Translations under genes and position numbers: made by a program
Assembly (NCBI RefSeq): GCF_024498135.1
Contig: NZ_JANHOH010000002.1
Location: forward strand, 248,001 to 312,000
DNA from: Mucilaginibacter aquariorum
Lineage (GTDB): Bacteria; Bacteroidota; Bacteroidia; Sphingobacteriales; Sphingobacteriaceae
Reading direction: 5' to 3'
Length of the DNA: 64,000 nucleotides
Shown: positions 1-8,135 of the stretch, piece after piece
How positions within the stretch are numbered: position 1 is the first letter of the stretch
How the letters are laid out: every line of letters starts with the position of its first letter
The notes under the pieces: generated by a model
The model's database searches: none
Told to the model about the DNA's origin: nothing
What the model saw: only the letters and a program-made list of their open reading frames with translations

Positions 1-552
1 ATAGGCTCGCCGTATGCCGATTTTACTTACGGCTTTTCTGTTAATTCTACTTACAAGCATTTTGATATCGCTGCCTCTTTTAATGGCTCACAGGGCAATA
101 AGGTACTGGATGGCCAGGATTATTACCTGTATAACATGGAGGGATCGGGTAACCAGTATGCCGATGTTGCCAATCGTTACCGTAATCCTGCTAACCCGGG
201 TAATGGTACGGTTTATCGTGCATCACGTGGTGGTACACAAAGTAACAGCACCCGTTTATCCAGCTTTTACCTGCAGGATGGTTCGTTCTTGCGTTGTACC
301 AACATCACTTTTGGTTATACCATTCCAGATATCCTGCGGAGTAAATTGGGTATTTCAAACGCGCGCATTTTCGCCAGTGTGGTAAATGCTTTCACCATAA
401 CCAAATACAAAGGATATAACCCGGAGGTAGATTACAATTACTCGAGCGGTGGATCTAATAACACCCAACCGGCTAACCTTGCACCAGGTATTGACTATGG
501 TGTTTACCCGTTGGTGCGTTCATATAACCTGGGTGTAAATATTACTTTTTAA
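1..552 (+). CDS. SusC-family TonB-dependent receptor, C-terminal fragment
   Basis: This is the last 183 codons of an outer-membrane SusC/RagA-type TonB-dependent transporter; the gene begins before the window, in frame from base 1. The fragment shows the alternating aromatic/polar pattern of outer-membrane beta strands, the closing family pattern (FLRCTNITFGYTIP, then VVNAFTITKYKGYNPE) and a terminal strand ending in phenylalanine (LGVNITF), as needed for BAM insertion. A SusD gene follows 19 bases later, the usual SusCD pair that binds and imports oligosaccharides or peptides. The substrate cannot be inferred because no hydrolase is in view. The codons are visibly more AT-rich than those of the island beginning near 4 kb. 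Confidence 0.93.
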   Translation: MGSPYADFTYGFSVNSTYKHFDIAASFNGSQGNKVLDGQDYYLYNMEGSGNQYADVANRYRNPANPGNGTVYRASRGGTQSNSTRLSSFYLQDGSFLRCTNITFGYTIPDILRSKLGISNARIFASVVNAFTITKYKGYNPEVDYNYSSGGSNNTQPANLAPGIDYGVYPLVRSYNLGVNITF

Positions 553-571
553 AAATTAGCTAAACAGACAG

Positions 572-2107
572 ATGAAAAAGAAATTAATAGCGATAGGTTG
601 CATTGCAGTATTTATTGCACTAAGCCCGTCATGCAAGAAAGATTTTTTAGAGCAGAGCGATCCCAATGCCATATCAATAGATGCCAATTTTAAATCGCCT
701 AACGATGTATTATTAGCGGTTAATGGTATCTACCAGTCGTTACGCAGTGGTAACAACATTGGCGAAACCAGTGGTTTATGGACAGATGAACGTTCGGATG
801 ATACAGGTACCAATGATAACCAATCAAACGCCGGCGAGCCATTTCAGTTCAATAACTTTTCAATTTTACCAAGTAATACTTACCTGAAAAGTCACTGGGT
901 GTCGTTATACGGCACAATAACCCGTGCTAATGTGGTTTTAAGTAATATTGATAAGGTAACATTTCCTGATGCCAACTTAAAGTTGCAATACTCGGCCGAG
1001 GCAAAGTTTTTAAGGGCGCTGACATATTTTCACCTGGTACGCCTTTGGGGAGATGTGCCATTGGTAACAAGGCAATTAAGTTCTACTGAAGTAGCTGCTA
1101 ATACCTTTAGAGAGAAGCAGGAAACTGTTTATGGGCAGATAGTTGCAGATTTAAAGGATGTGGTTAACAACAACCCGCTTCCTAACCTGCAAACGGGTGC
1201 AGGTATAGGCCGTGTGTCAAAGGCGGCGGCAAACGCGCTTTTGGGCCAGGTGTACCTTACTATGGCTGCCAATTTAGATCAGGCTAACCGTGCCGCTAAT
1301 CTGGGTAATGCTAAAACCTATTTAATGAACGCATACAACATGCGTACTTTTGGCGCATTAAGCGAGATACCTTATACTGATGTTTTTGATGTTAATAAAA
1401 AATCTACCTGCCCCGAACTGATATTTCAGATCGTAAATATACAGGGAGATGTTAACTATAGTTCGGTCATAGCAGCCAACAATCAGGCAAAAGGCGAAAC
1501 CATTAACTCGCAAAAGCAAACGTCAGGAGCAGGCGGAAATGTAACGCATGATCTGATCAATGAATACGAAACCAATGACCCGCGTATGGCTTACTCGGTT
1601 AAATTTGCCAATGACCCCATCGTGAAAGACTGGTTTATAACAAAGTTCAGAGATAACAGCGATAAGGCCACTAAACTGGGTTATGGCGGTAACGACTGGA
1701 ACCTGATCAGATTTGCTGATGTAATATTAATGTTGGCCGAGGTAAATATGTACCTGGGTGATAATACGACCGCCATTCAGTTTTTAGACCAGGTGCGCGC
1801 GCGCGCCGGTGTGCCTACGTATGCTGTAGCAATGACTGATCCTGCATACAGCGGCAAGTTCCCTACACTTAAACTTGCTATTTTGCATGAACGCCGTGTC
1901 GAGCTCGCTTTTGAACATCACCGCTGGTTTGACCTGACAAGGTTTTTTACCACACCGGAACTGGTTACTTATTTTAAAGGGAAAACCCAGGCAGACTTTG
2001 GTGCCGCACAGTTATCAAACTTTTCAACTAAGGACAGATATTACCCAATTCCGTTTGACGAGAATAAGCTCGATCCGGTAAAAATGTATCAAAACCCGGG
2101 TTATTAA
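572..2107 (+). CDS. RagB/SusD-family nutrient-uptake outer-membrane lipoprotein
   Basis: The product is 511 residues, the usual size for SusD. The N-terminus is a lipoprotein signal ending in a lipobox (LSPSC, Cys21), so the mature protein should be lipid-anchored at the cell surface as a lid for the SusC barrel. Family features are the early AVNGIYQSLR helix, the TPR-like helical core (AEAKFLRALTYFHLVRLWGD, residues about 142-161) and the C-terminal YYPIP...QNPGY ending. It is co-directional with the SusC fragment and followed by a strong terminator, so the two form one transcription unit. None of the Crp/Fnr-type boxes that mark the island are seen here. The ligand is unknown. Confidence 0.93.
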   Translation: MKKKLIAIGCIAVFIALSPSCKKDFLEQSDPNAISIDANFKSPNDVLLAVNGIYQSLRSGNNIGETSGLWTDERSDDTGTNDNQSNAGEPFQFNNFSILPSNTYLKSHWVSLYGTITRANVVLSNIDKVTFPDANLKLQYSAEAKFLRALTYFHLVRLWGDVPLVTRQLSSTEVAANTFREKQETVYGQIVADLKDVVNNNPLPNLQTGAGIGRVSKAAANALLGQVYLTMAANLDQANRAANLGNAKTYLMNAYNMRTFGALSEIPYTDVFDVNKKSTCPELIFQIVNIQGDVNYSSVIAANNQAKGETINSQKQTSGAGGNVTHDLINEYETNDPRMAYSVKFANDPIVKDWFITKFRDNSDKATKLGYGGNDWNLIRFADVILMLAEVNMYLGDNTTAIQFLDQVRARAGVPTYAVAMTDPAYSGKFPTLKLAILHERRVELAFEHHRWFDLTRFFTTPELVTYFKGKTQADFGAAQLSNFSTKDRYYPIPFDENKLDPVKMYQNPGY

Positions 2108-2131
2108 TATTCTGACGTGCTACTATATAGG

Positions 2132-2168
2132 AAAACAAAAAGAGGGACATTGTCCCTCTTTTTGTTTT
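2132..2168 (+). terminator. Strong intrinsic terminator after susCD
   Basis: A perfect 18-bp inverted repeat (arms 2132-2149 and 2151-2168) has a GC-rich top (GAGGGACA) and A-tract/T-tract bases, so it can act in both directions. It lies 25 bases after the SusD stop and closes the susCD unit. Confidence 0.9.
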
Positions 2169-2277
2169 GAAAAATGGGAGCATTCTATTCGCGGAAAGTA
2201 TTCTTCTGATACCCGGAAAATGATCGGCAGTTAAAAGTCAAACAATTGCACAGTGCAGCCTGGCATTGCAGAATATA

Positions 2278-2475
2278 TTAAGCAGTACGCCTGTACGATT
2301 TGCGGCCAAGCACCCATTTGTTTGACATACAGCGTTGGCAACGATAACGTTTTAATGGTAGCCAAAAAAACAGTGTTTTCATTAAAACTGATCGGGGTAT
2401 TCTTTCCAGATCAGAGGTTTTGCCCTTGCCGCAAGGACAGGGGGAAGATGGGCTGCTTGAAAAATTGATACTCAT
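2278..2475 (-). CDS. Small zinc-ribbon-like hypothetical protein
   Basis: A 65-residue reading frame with two cysteine pairs (CPCGKGK near residue 13 and CQRCMSNKW near residue 46), spaced like a small zinc ribbon, and a basic aromatic stretch (WLPLKRYRCQRC) between them. Short proteins of this layout are common in Sphingobacteriaceae, but I do not recognise a named family. It stands alone in a poorly coding, AT-rich interval with no clear promoter and overlaps a meaningless frame on the other strand. The rest of 2169-2716 shows nothing I can support. Confidence 0.4.
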   Translation of the reverse strand: MSINFSSSPSSPCPCGKGKTSDLERIPRSVLMKTLFFWLPLKRYRCQRCMSNKWVLGRKSYRRTA

Positions 2476-2716
2476 GATGTAAAATTCAATAGGTAATGAT
2501 ATTCTTCCGTAGCCAGGTTTATAATTGAGTTCCGTAAAGATAAGTGCTGCTGATTAATTTAATATTAACAAGCCACAATTTCTTGTGCGTATACTTATAT
2601 GTTGTATCGTTAAGACGGTATTATTAGTATTGAATTGAAGAATGACCTAGATGTTGCATTAATACCGCAAGTGTAGCTTCTCAAAAGCTGGGATGTAATA
2701 AGTAAAGACGAAAGCA

Positions 2717-3745
2717 TTAGGATATTTCTTTTTCCATCTCCGGCGTATATTCTCCCCGTCTTGCTTTGCTGTTGCACCATGCCCGGTGATAAAGTAGTTT
2801 TTGAGCAATGGCCACATTTTTATCGTCTCCTTTCCAGGCCTCTAACGCGGGTTGCTGTATAGCCCGTGAAAAAGAGAATGTGAGTTCCCAGGGCATCTTA
2901 TCTTTGAACCTGGTATGCATGGCGTTGAGCCTTTCTGAAGCTAATTGTTCAGATTGCCCGCCAGACAGGAAGGCGATACCAGGTACGGCAGCAGGTACGC
3001 ATCTCAAAAAGCACAGCACCGTTGCATCTGCTACCGCTTCTAAACTGTCCTGAACAGGGCTTTCAAGGCCGGGCAATATCATATTGGGTTTCAATATCAT
3101 TCCCTCAAAGTCCACATGCTGTTCAAATAGCGCATTAAAAACGGCATGTAATACCTGGTGCGTTACCTCCGAACATTGTTGAAGCGAATGGTTGCCTTCC
3201 ATTAGAACTTCTGGTTCTACAATAGGTACAAGGCCAGCCTGTTGGCATAACACAGCATACCGGGCCAGGTTATAAGCATTGGTTTTAATAGCTGTTAGGG
3301 TTGGGATGCCTTCGCCAATAGTGATCACTGCGCGCCACTTGGCAAAGCGTGCCCCCTTGTTGTAATAGTCGGCCAGGCGTTTACCTAAGCCGTCCAGCCC
3401 TTCTGTTATTTTTTCTCCGGGAAAACGATCAAGCGGAATAGCGCCTTCATCAACCTTAATTCCCGGTATAATTCCTTTTTTCTTTAAAACATCTATCATC
3501 AGCGTACCATCTTCAATTGATTGATCGATGTTTTCATCAAACAGTATTGCGCCGCTGATACATTCTTCCAGGCGTGGCGTTGTAACTATCAATTCCCGGT
3601 ATTTTCGCCGGTATTCTTCCGTTTGCGGGATCCCCAGTGCTTCAAAGCGTTTATTGCAGGTGCCTGTACTTTCGTCCATTGCCAGTAAACCTTTGTTTTT
3701 ATTCATTAAACTCTCGGCGATTTTTTTCAGATCTGATGATTCCAT
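2717..3745 (-). CDS. Class I fructose-bisphosphate aldolase (copy 1)
   Basis: Cleaves fructose-1,6-bisphosphate to dihydroxyacetone phosphate and glyceraldehyde-3-phosphate through a Schiff base. The protein is of the eukaryotic class I type, 342 residues from the chosen ATG (MESSDLKK). Family hallmarks are GLLAMDES near the N-terminus, ARFAKWR, VPIVEPEVLM and the Schiff-base lysine in MILKPNMILPG (about Lys219). The frame opens 54 bases upstream, but the copy-2 paralogue at 45199 begins at the equivalent methionine, which supports this start. It stands alone between intergenic gaps and lacks the island promoter boxes, so it may be the housekeeping copy. The interval 3746-4062 upstream holds no gene I can support. 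Confidence 0.93.
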   Translation of the reverse strand: MESSDLKKIAESLMNKNKGLLAMDESTGTCNKRFEALGIPQTEEYRRKYRELIVTTPRLEECISGAILFDENIDQSIEDGTLMIDVLKKKGIIPGIKVDEGAIPLDRFPGEKITEGLDGLGKRLADYYNKGARFAKWRAVITIGEGIPTLTAIKTNAYNLARYAVLCQQAGLVPIVEPEVLMEGNHSLQQCSEVTHQVLHAVFNALFEQHVDFEGMILKPNMILPGLESPVQDSLEAVADATVLCFLRCVPAAVPGIAFLSGGQSEQLASERLNAMHTRFKDKMPWELTFSFSRAIQQPALEAWKGDDKNVAIAQKLLYHRAWCNSKARRGEYTPEMEKEIS

Positions 3746-4062
3746 ATGGATTTGTCTAAAATGGGTTATTTGTAATAACTGACAAATAATGAACAGCATT
3801 AATCACTGGTGGTTTTTTATTTAACTTGTTTCTTTTCGAATAAGGCTTTTGTAAATAGATACTATTCCTGTTCCTTATCTGCCTGGCTCTTATGAATGTT
3901 TATCAAAGATCTTTTATAATTCACTTTCTTACCGCTTTCTTTGTTTTACTAATTCGGAATTATTTTGAGCAAGAGTAAGGGTTAACCTGTTTTTATGTGT
4001 CTTAGCATACCGGAATTTTATAACTTCATTTTAACTTTCCTCGAGTAACTTTATAGCCATCT

Positions 4063-5036
4063 ATGAATTCCAACAAAAATGCAGCTGCTTACGTACTTTG
4101 CTTTTTATTATTAGTGACGAGGAGGGTGATTCGGTTCACCGCGGGCAGGTTCTCTATATCTTACGCCATACAGCTCCGGCCGCAAAAATGGAAGCTGCAG
4201 CCAGTGTTTTGCTCAATGCCAGGGAAAACATTTCCGTCCGTTCGCGGATCTTGAATGATCTGAAGATCGCGCAGGAAAACGCTGATCTTAAATTTCGAAA
4301 CGATTCGTCGCTCTACAACCGTTACAAAAACTTATGGGCACAAAATATTGGCACAAAAGTCAACCTGGATAACGCACAAACCCAATATGAACTTTCCTAT
4401 AATCAAATGAAGTCGGCCCGCGAAAAATATCTTTCCACCCTGAACGACCTGCAGCTTAGCATGAAAAATGCGGAAAGTACGGCAGCCGGTTCCAAGGCAG
4501 ATCTGGAAAACTATTTTATCCGTGCAGAAAGCCGCGGAACGGTCTATCAACTATTCAAAGAAAAAGGAGAAGCGGTCAAGATGAACGAACCGGTGGCCTT
4601 GCTGGGCCGTTCGGGGGCCCGGCTCGTGCGACTGGCAGTGGACCAGGAGGATATTAGGCAGATCAGCGCCGGGCAACAAGTACTGTTAAAAACAGATGCC
4701 AGTGGCGAGCATATCTTTCAGGCAAGGATCAGCCGGATCTACCCGGTCATGAATGAAGCGGACCAGACGTTTAGGGTGGATGCCGTATTTGACAGCCAAA
4801 ATGGCCCTGCATACCTGCACAGCTCTGTGGAGGCTAATATCATTGTTGCCCGAAAAACAAATTGCCTGACCATCCCGCTGGCAATGCTTATGGCCGGCGA
4901 TAGTATCCGTGTTCGGGAAAACGGGCGGGTGCTTATCCGAGCCATTAAGACCGGAATTCGAACAACGAACGACGTAGAAGTTATTAGTGGAGCCAACAGG
5001 CATACCGCCATCCTTGAACCATTGAACCCAAAGTAA
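4063..5036 (+). pseudogene. HlyD-like membrane-fusion adaptor, N-terminally disrupted
   Basis: The body from about 4115 encodes a periplasmic adaptor: a lipoyl half-motif (EGDSVHRGQVLYIL), a long helical hairpin, the second lipoyl half (ESRGTVYQLFKEKGEAVKMNEPVALL) and a beta-barrel domain, ending where the permease gene starts. This frame has no ATG at its 5' end (only a TTG at 4098) and lacks the signal/membrane segment and first barrel strands. A plausible N-terminus (MNSNKNAAAYVLCFLLLV) starts at ATG 4063 in another frame and runs out just where the adaptor frame begins. The simplest reading is an internal deletion with frame change near 4110-4120. A -7-like TAACTTTA lies at 4046-4053. A sequencing error is an alternative. 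Confidence 0.6.
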
Positions 5037-6289
5037 TGTCAGTCAATCTACTCATCGCTAGACGGCATTTAATGGCCAGTAAAAAGCAGACGCTGGTCGC
5101 TATGCTGGGTGTTACTTTTGGGATCGCAATGTTTATCCTGATGATCAGCTTTATGATCGGTGTCAACCAATTTATGGAACGGACCATGCTTTCTTTTACG
5201 CCGGATATACACCTTTACAATGATATCAGTACTAATTACAGCCACTCTATCGCCGGCGAGTATTTTAAAGGACAGCCGGTAACGGTCAGCGTCGCCCATC
5301 CGAAACCGCGGCAGGTCCGGCTGGACCTAAAAAATGCCGCTGCTCTACTATCCAGGCTGCGGCGGGATCCGTTGGTCGCGGAAATCTCGCCTGTGGTCAC
5401 TACCCTGGTATTCTACAATTATGGTCCGGTCCAGATCAACGGAAGTATAAGCGGCGTGAATATTGACGACGAGTCACGGATGTTCGATCTCAAAGACAAG
5501 ATGGTCACTGGTCTGCCGGAAGCATTGCTGACCGCTGACAAAGGCATTTTAATGGGTAGTGGTCTGGCACAAAAGCTTAATGTTCAGTTAGGCGATCTGG
5601 TGAGCCTGGCAGCGCCCAATGGTATGTTGATGCGCTTTCGCGTGGTCGGCATATTTCGCATTGGTATCAGCGCGATCGATAATGTACGCAGCTATGTCAG
5701 CCTTGCTAACGGACAGCAACTATTGGGCAAGGACAAAAGTTATATCACTGACATCAGCATCAAGCTGCATGACCATGCCCGTGCTGCCGTGGCCGCGAAG
5801 ACGCTGCATAACCAGTTTGGTTACAAAGCCGACGACTGGGAAACGGCCAATGCTTCTGTAAAGACGTCAAACCTGGTGCGCGATACACTCACTTACGTGG
5901 TCAGTGTGACCTTGCTCATCGTGGCCGGCTTTGGCATCTATAATATCATGAATATGACCATCAATAACAAGATGAAGGACATCGCTATTTTGAAGGCACA
6001 AGGGTTTGCGGGGCGGGATATTATGCAGATCTTTTTAAGCCAGGCGATCTTTATCGGTATTCTGGGTGCGCTGAGCGGCATGCTGCTGGGTTTTATTTTA
6101 GCTTATGCGTTGTCCAGTGTACCGTTCCCGCCTAACGAGTATGTTGCGTTAAAATACTTTCCGGTCGCTTTCGAGCCGGCACACTATTTTTTTGGTTTAC
6201 TATTCGGCTCATTGACGCCGCTGGCTGCCGGCTTGATGCCGTCACTCAAAGCAGCGAAGATCGATCCGGTAATGATATTAAGAGGATGA
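5036..6289 (+). CDS. MacB/FtsX-type ABC transporter permease
   Basis: A 417-residue inner-membrane permease with one N-terminal membrane helix (about 20-42), a large periplasmic MacB-like core domain (about 45-270) and three C-terminal helices (near 280-305, 330-355 and 375-400) containing the FtsX signature (MNMTINNKMKDIAILKAQGF). Such permeases work mechanically with an adaptor and a LolD-like ATPase to export lipoproteins, peptides or drugs across the envelope rather than through a channel. Its start overlaps the adaptor stop and its stop overlaps the ATPase start, so the three are one operon. No outer-membrane TolC partner is encoded next to it. The substrate cannot be told from sequence. 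Confidence 0.88.
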   Translation: MSVNLLIARRHLMASKKQTLVAMLGVTFGIAMFILMISFMIGVNQFMERTMLSFTPDIHLYNDISTNYSHSIAGEYFKGQPVTVSVAHPKPRQVRLDLKNAAALLSRLRRDPLVAEISPVVTTLVFYNYGPVQINGSISGVNIDDESRMFDLKDKMVTGLPEALLTADKGILMGSGLAQKLNVQLGDLVSLAAPNGMLMRFRVVGIFRIGISAIDNVRSYVSLANGQQLLGKDKSYITDISIKLHDHARAAVAAKTLHNQFGYKADDWETANASVKTSNLVRDTLTYVVSVTLLIVAGFGIYNIMNMTINNKMKDIAILKAQGFAGRDIMQIFLSQAIFIGILGALSGMLLGFILAYALSSVPFPPNEYVALKYFPVAFEPAHYFFGLLFGSLTPLAAGLMPSLKAAKIDPVMILRG

Positions 6290-6969
6290 CACCAGCACTC
6301 ACTGCCGAAAAGCTTAACAAGTATTTTCACGAACCTGAAGAATTCCGGGTACTGCAGGACATTTCATTTACCATCAATAAAGGTGAATTCGTACCGATTA
6401 TTGGCAAGTCGGGCTGCGGCAAATCGACGTTGCTTTACCTGCTCAGCACCCTGGACACTGATTATAGCGGCACGATCACGATCAACGGGGAACGGGTTAC
6501 CGGGTTATCACAAAATGAACTGGCATTGTTTCGCAATCAGCATATTGGCTTTGTCTTCCAGTTCCATTTCTTGCTTCCGGAGTTTACCGCTTTGGAAAAT
6601 GTGATGCTTCCGGCGCTGAAACTCGGGCGCTGGTCAAAAGCGGAGACAGAGGAGCGCGCTTTAGCGCAATTGCAGCAGTTGGAAATGGCGCCTTTCGCCC
6701 GACAGCTATCCAGTAAGCTTTCCGGCGGGCAGCAGCAGCGTATCGCCATCGCACGTGCATTGATCAATGAGCCAATGATCATCATGGCAGACGAGCCGAC
6801 GGGTAACCTGGATAGCGGGAACACCAGGCTCGTTTTTGACATTTTCAATCAGTTGGCACATGAAAAAGGCATCGCCGTCCTCGCGGTCACCCATGATCTT
6901 GATTTTGCCAAACAGGCTGACCGTGTTATTGAGATGAAAGACGGTCATATCGTTTCGCCGGGTGCGTAA
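6286..6969 (+). CDS. LolD/MacB-type ABC transporter ATP-binding protein
   Basis: A 227-residue ATPase that powers the preceding permease. It has Walker A (GKSGCGKST, about 39-47), Q-loop ([10 protein letters not shown]), the ABC signature (LSGGQQQR), Walker B ([14 protein letters not shown]) and the switch histidine (AVTHD), all intact. Length and the ADEPTGNLD extension are typical of the LolD/MacB branch. The ATG overlaps the permease TGA by four bases, indicating translational coupling. It is the last gene before the first box-controlled promoter. Confidence 0.93.
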   Translation: MTPALTAEKLNKYFHEPEEFRVLQDISFTINKGEFVPIIGKSGCGKSTLLYLLSTLDTDYSGTITINGERVTGLSQNELALFRNQHIGFVFQFHFLLPEFTALENVMLPALKLGRWSKAETEERALAQLQQLEMAPFARQLSSKLSGGQQQRIAIARALINEPMIIMADEPTGNLDSGNTRLVFDIFNQLAHEKGIAVLAVTHDLDFAKQADRVIEMKDGHIVSPGA

Positions 6970-7027
6970 GATCAGCAGTATTGCTGATCACGGTCATCCT
7001 TTACTACCTCCATGTGAACCAGCTTTG
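6963..7027 (+). promoter_or_regulatory. Tandem Crp/Fnr-type boxes and -7 element, USP 7046 operon
   Basis: Perfect proximal palindrome TGATCACGGTCA at 6985-6996, one-mismatch distal partner TGCGTAAGATCA at 6963-6974 (22 bp apart), and -7 element CAGCTTTG at 7020-7027, 33 bp from the proximal centre. The predicted transcript starts near 7031, about 15 bases before the ATG. Confidence 0.8.
6970..6989. repeat. Perfect 8-bp inverted repeat between ABC operon and USP operon
   Basis: GATCAGCA, a 4-base spacer (GTAT) and TGCTGATC form a perfect hairpin directly after the ATPase stop codon. There is no T-run, so it is a weak terminator candidate. It overlaps the left half of the promoter box at 6985-6996, so it could also affect regulator binding. 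Confidence 0.5.
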
Positions 7028-7045
7028 TTTAAACACAGATAGATC

Positions 7046-7921
7046 ATGAAAAAGATACTTGTTTTAACTGATTTCAGTGAAAATTCCGTACACGCCGCTG
7101 CGTTTGCACAGGTCCTGGCAAAGCAGCTGCACACCGGGCTGTTGCTGTATCATGTCGTCCAATCTATCCCGTTCGTTCCAAATTACGCGGGCGGCGGCTT
7201 CGTTACAGAAACAGAAAACCTCTTCGCGGAAGACAGTCGCACGCAACTGGTGGAACTACGGGACAAATTGCTCGCCGGCCGGGAAGACGCTGCTTCGATG
7301 GACATCCTTACTGCTGAAGGCGACCTGGGCAGTAACGTTAAACAACTGCTTCAGGACTCGCCCATCGAACTGATCGTGATGGGCGCACCTGAAAGCAGCG
7401 TCGCTGATCATTTACTGACCGGCAGTGAAACGCGTACGGTGATCCGGTCGTCCGAAAGGCCTGTTCTGGTCATACCGATGTGTATGCCGGTAAAAGCCAT
7501 TAGCAACTTCGTACTTGCAACCGATTACCGTTCAGAAGATCTGAGTGTCCTTCGCTATTTGAGTAAATGGGCTATGAAGGTCGACGGCCGGCTGGATGTC
7601 GTCCATGTCCAGACGAATGGCGAGGTAGCCGCCCTTAACGGTCAACAAAGGCAGATTTTTGAATTTTTCTTAAATAACCTCGAGTTCGATAACTACCAAT
7701 GTCACGACCTGCACGGTAAAAATATCCAGGAACGCCTGCATCGCTTTTGTGCCGATAAAAAAGCGGATGTGCTGGCAATGATCAATTACCATCATGATTT
7801 CTTCAGTCGTTTGTTGGGCAGTAGTCATACGTTCAAAGCACTGCATCACTTACAACTGCCTATACTCGTCTTTCCGGCCAATTTTACCGATGTCGCGGCT
7901 CCTTCCGAACAGCCGCGCTGA
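7046..7921 (+). CDS. Tandem-domain universal stress protein
   Basis: A 291-residue protein of two fused UspA folds (about 1-148 and 150-285). Each begins with the beta-1 signature; the first is ILVLTDFSENSVHAA. The first domain ends with MGAPESSVADHLLTGSETR...RPVLVIP, related to the ATP-binding loop but lacking its second glycine, so nucleotide binding is uncertain. USPs are cytoplasmic and help cells survive arrest, hypoxia and oxidative stress, often by sensing ATP. It heads a co-directional run of a small protein, a glucan phosphorylase homologue, another USP, MgtA, a USP and an alcohol dehydrogenase. Tandem boxes lie at the standard distance upstream. Confidence 0.92.
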   Translation: MKKILVLTDFSENSVHAAAFAQVLAKQLHTGLLLYHVVQSIPFVPNYAGGGFVTETENLFAEDSRTQLVELRDKLLAGREDAASMDILTAEGDLGSNVKQLLQDSPIELIVMGAPESSVADHLLTGSETRTVIRSSERPVLVIPMCMPVKAISNFVLATDYRSEDLSVLRYLSKWAMKVDGRLDVVHVQTNGEVAALNGQQRQIFEFFLNNLEFDNYQCHDLHGKNIQERLHRFCADKKADVLAMINYHHDFFSRLLGSSHTFKALHHLQLPILVFPANFTDVAAPSEQPR

Positions 7922-7958
7922 AAGATTGAAAAAGTGGACACATCAAAAATACTTATCG

Positions 7959-8135
7959 ATGAAAAGATTCAATAAAGCCTGGCATGAGGCTCACGTTATG
8001 CCCAAGCACGCAACACTTGAACAACGCATCAGCTGGCACCTGGCCCATCAGGAAAACTGCGGCTGCCGGCCTATGCCGCAAAAACTGCAGATGGAACTCA
8101 ATAAGCGGAACGCTAAAGCTGAAGCTCATGAATAA
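7959..8135 (+). CDS. Small conserved protein upstream of glucan phosphorylase
   Basis: A 58-residue cytoplasmic protein starting at ATG 7959 (MKRFNKAWHEAHVMPK). It contains WH repeats, a HATLEQRISWHLAH helix and a CGCRP motif, which might bind a metal. Its last codons overlap the ATG of the phosphorylase gene at 8128, so the two are translationally coupled. I do not recognise a named family, but frame integrity, start context and coupling argue that it is real. Confidence 0.7.
   Translation: MKRFNKAWHEAHVMPKHATLEQRISWHLAHQENCGCRPMPQKLQMELNKRNAKAEAHE

Noticed and set aside
3746-4062. Possible boxes upstream of aldolase copy 1 and the exporter
   Set aside because: Scattered TGA and TCA triplets occur, but none have 6-bp spacing, so these genes are not assigned to the regulon.
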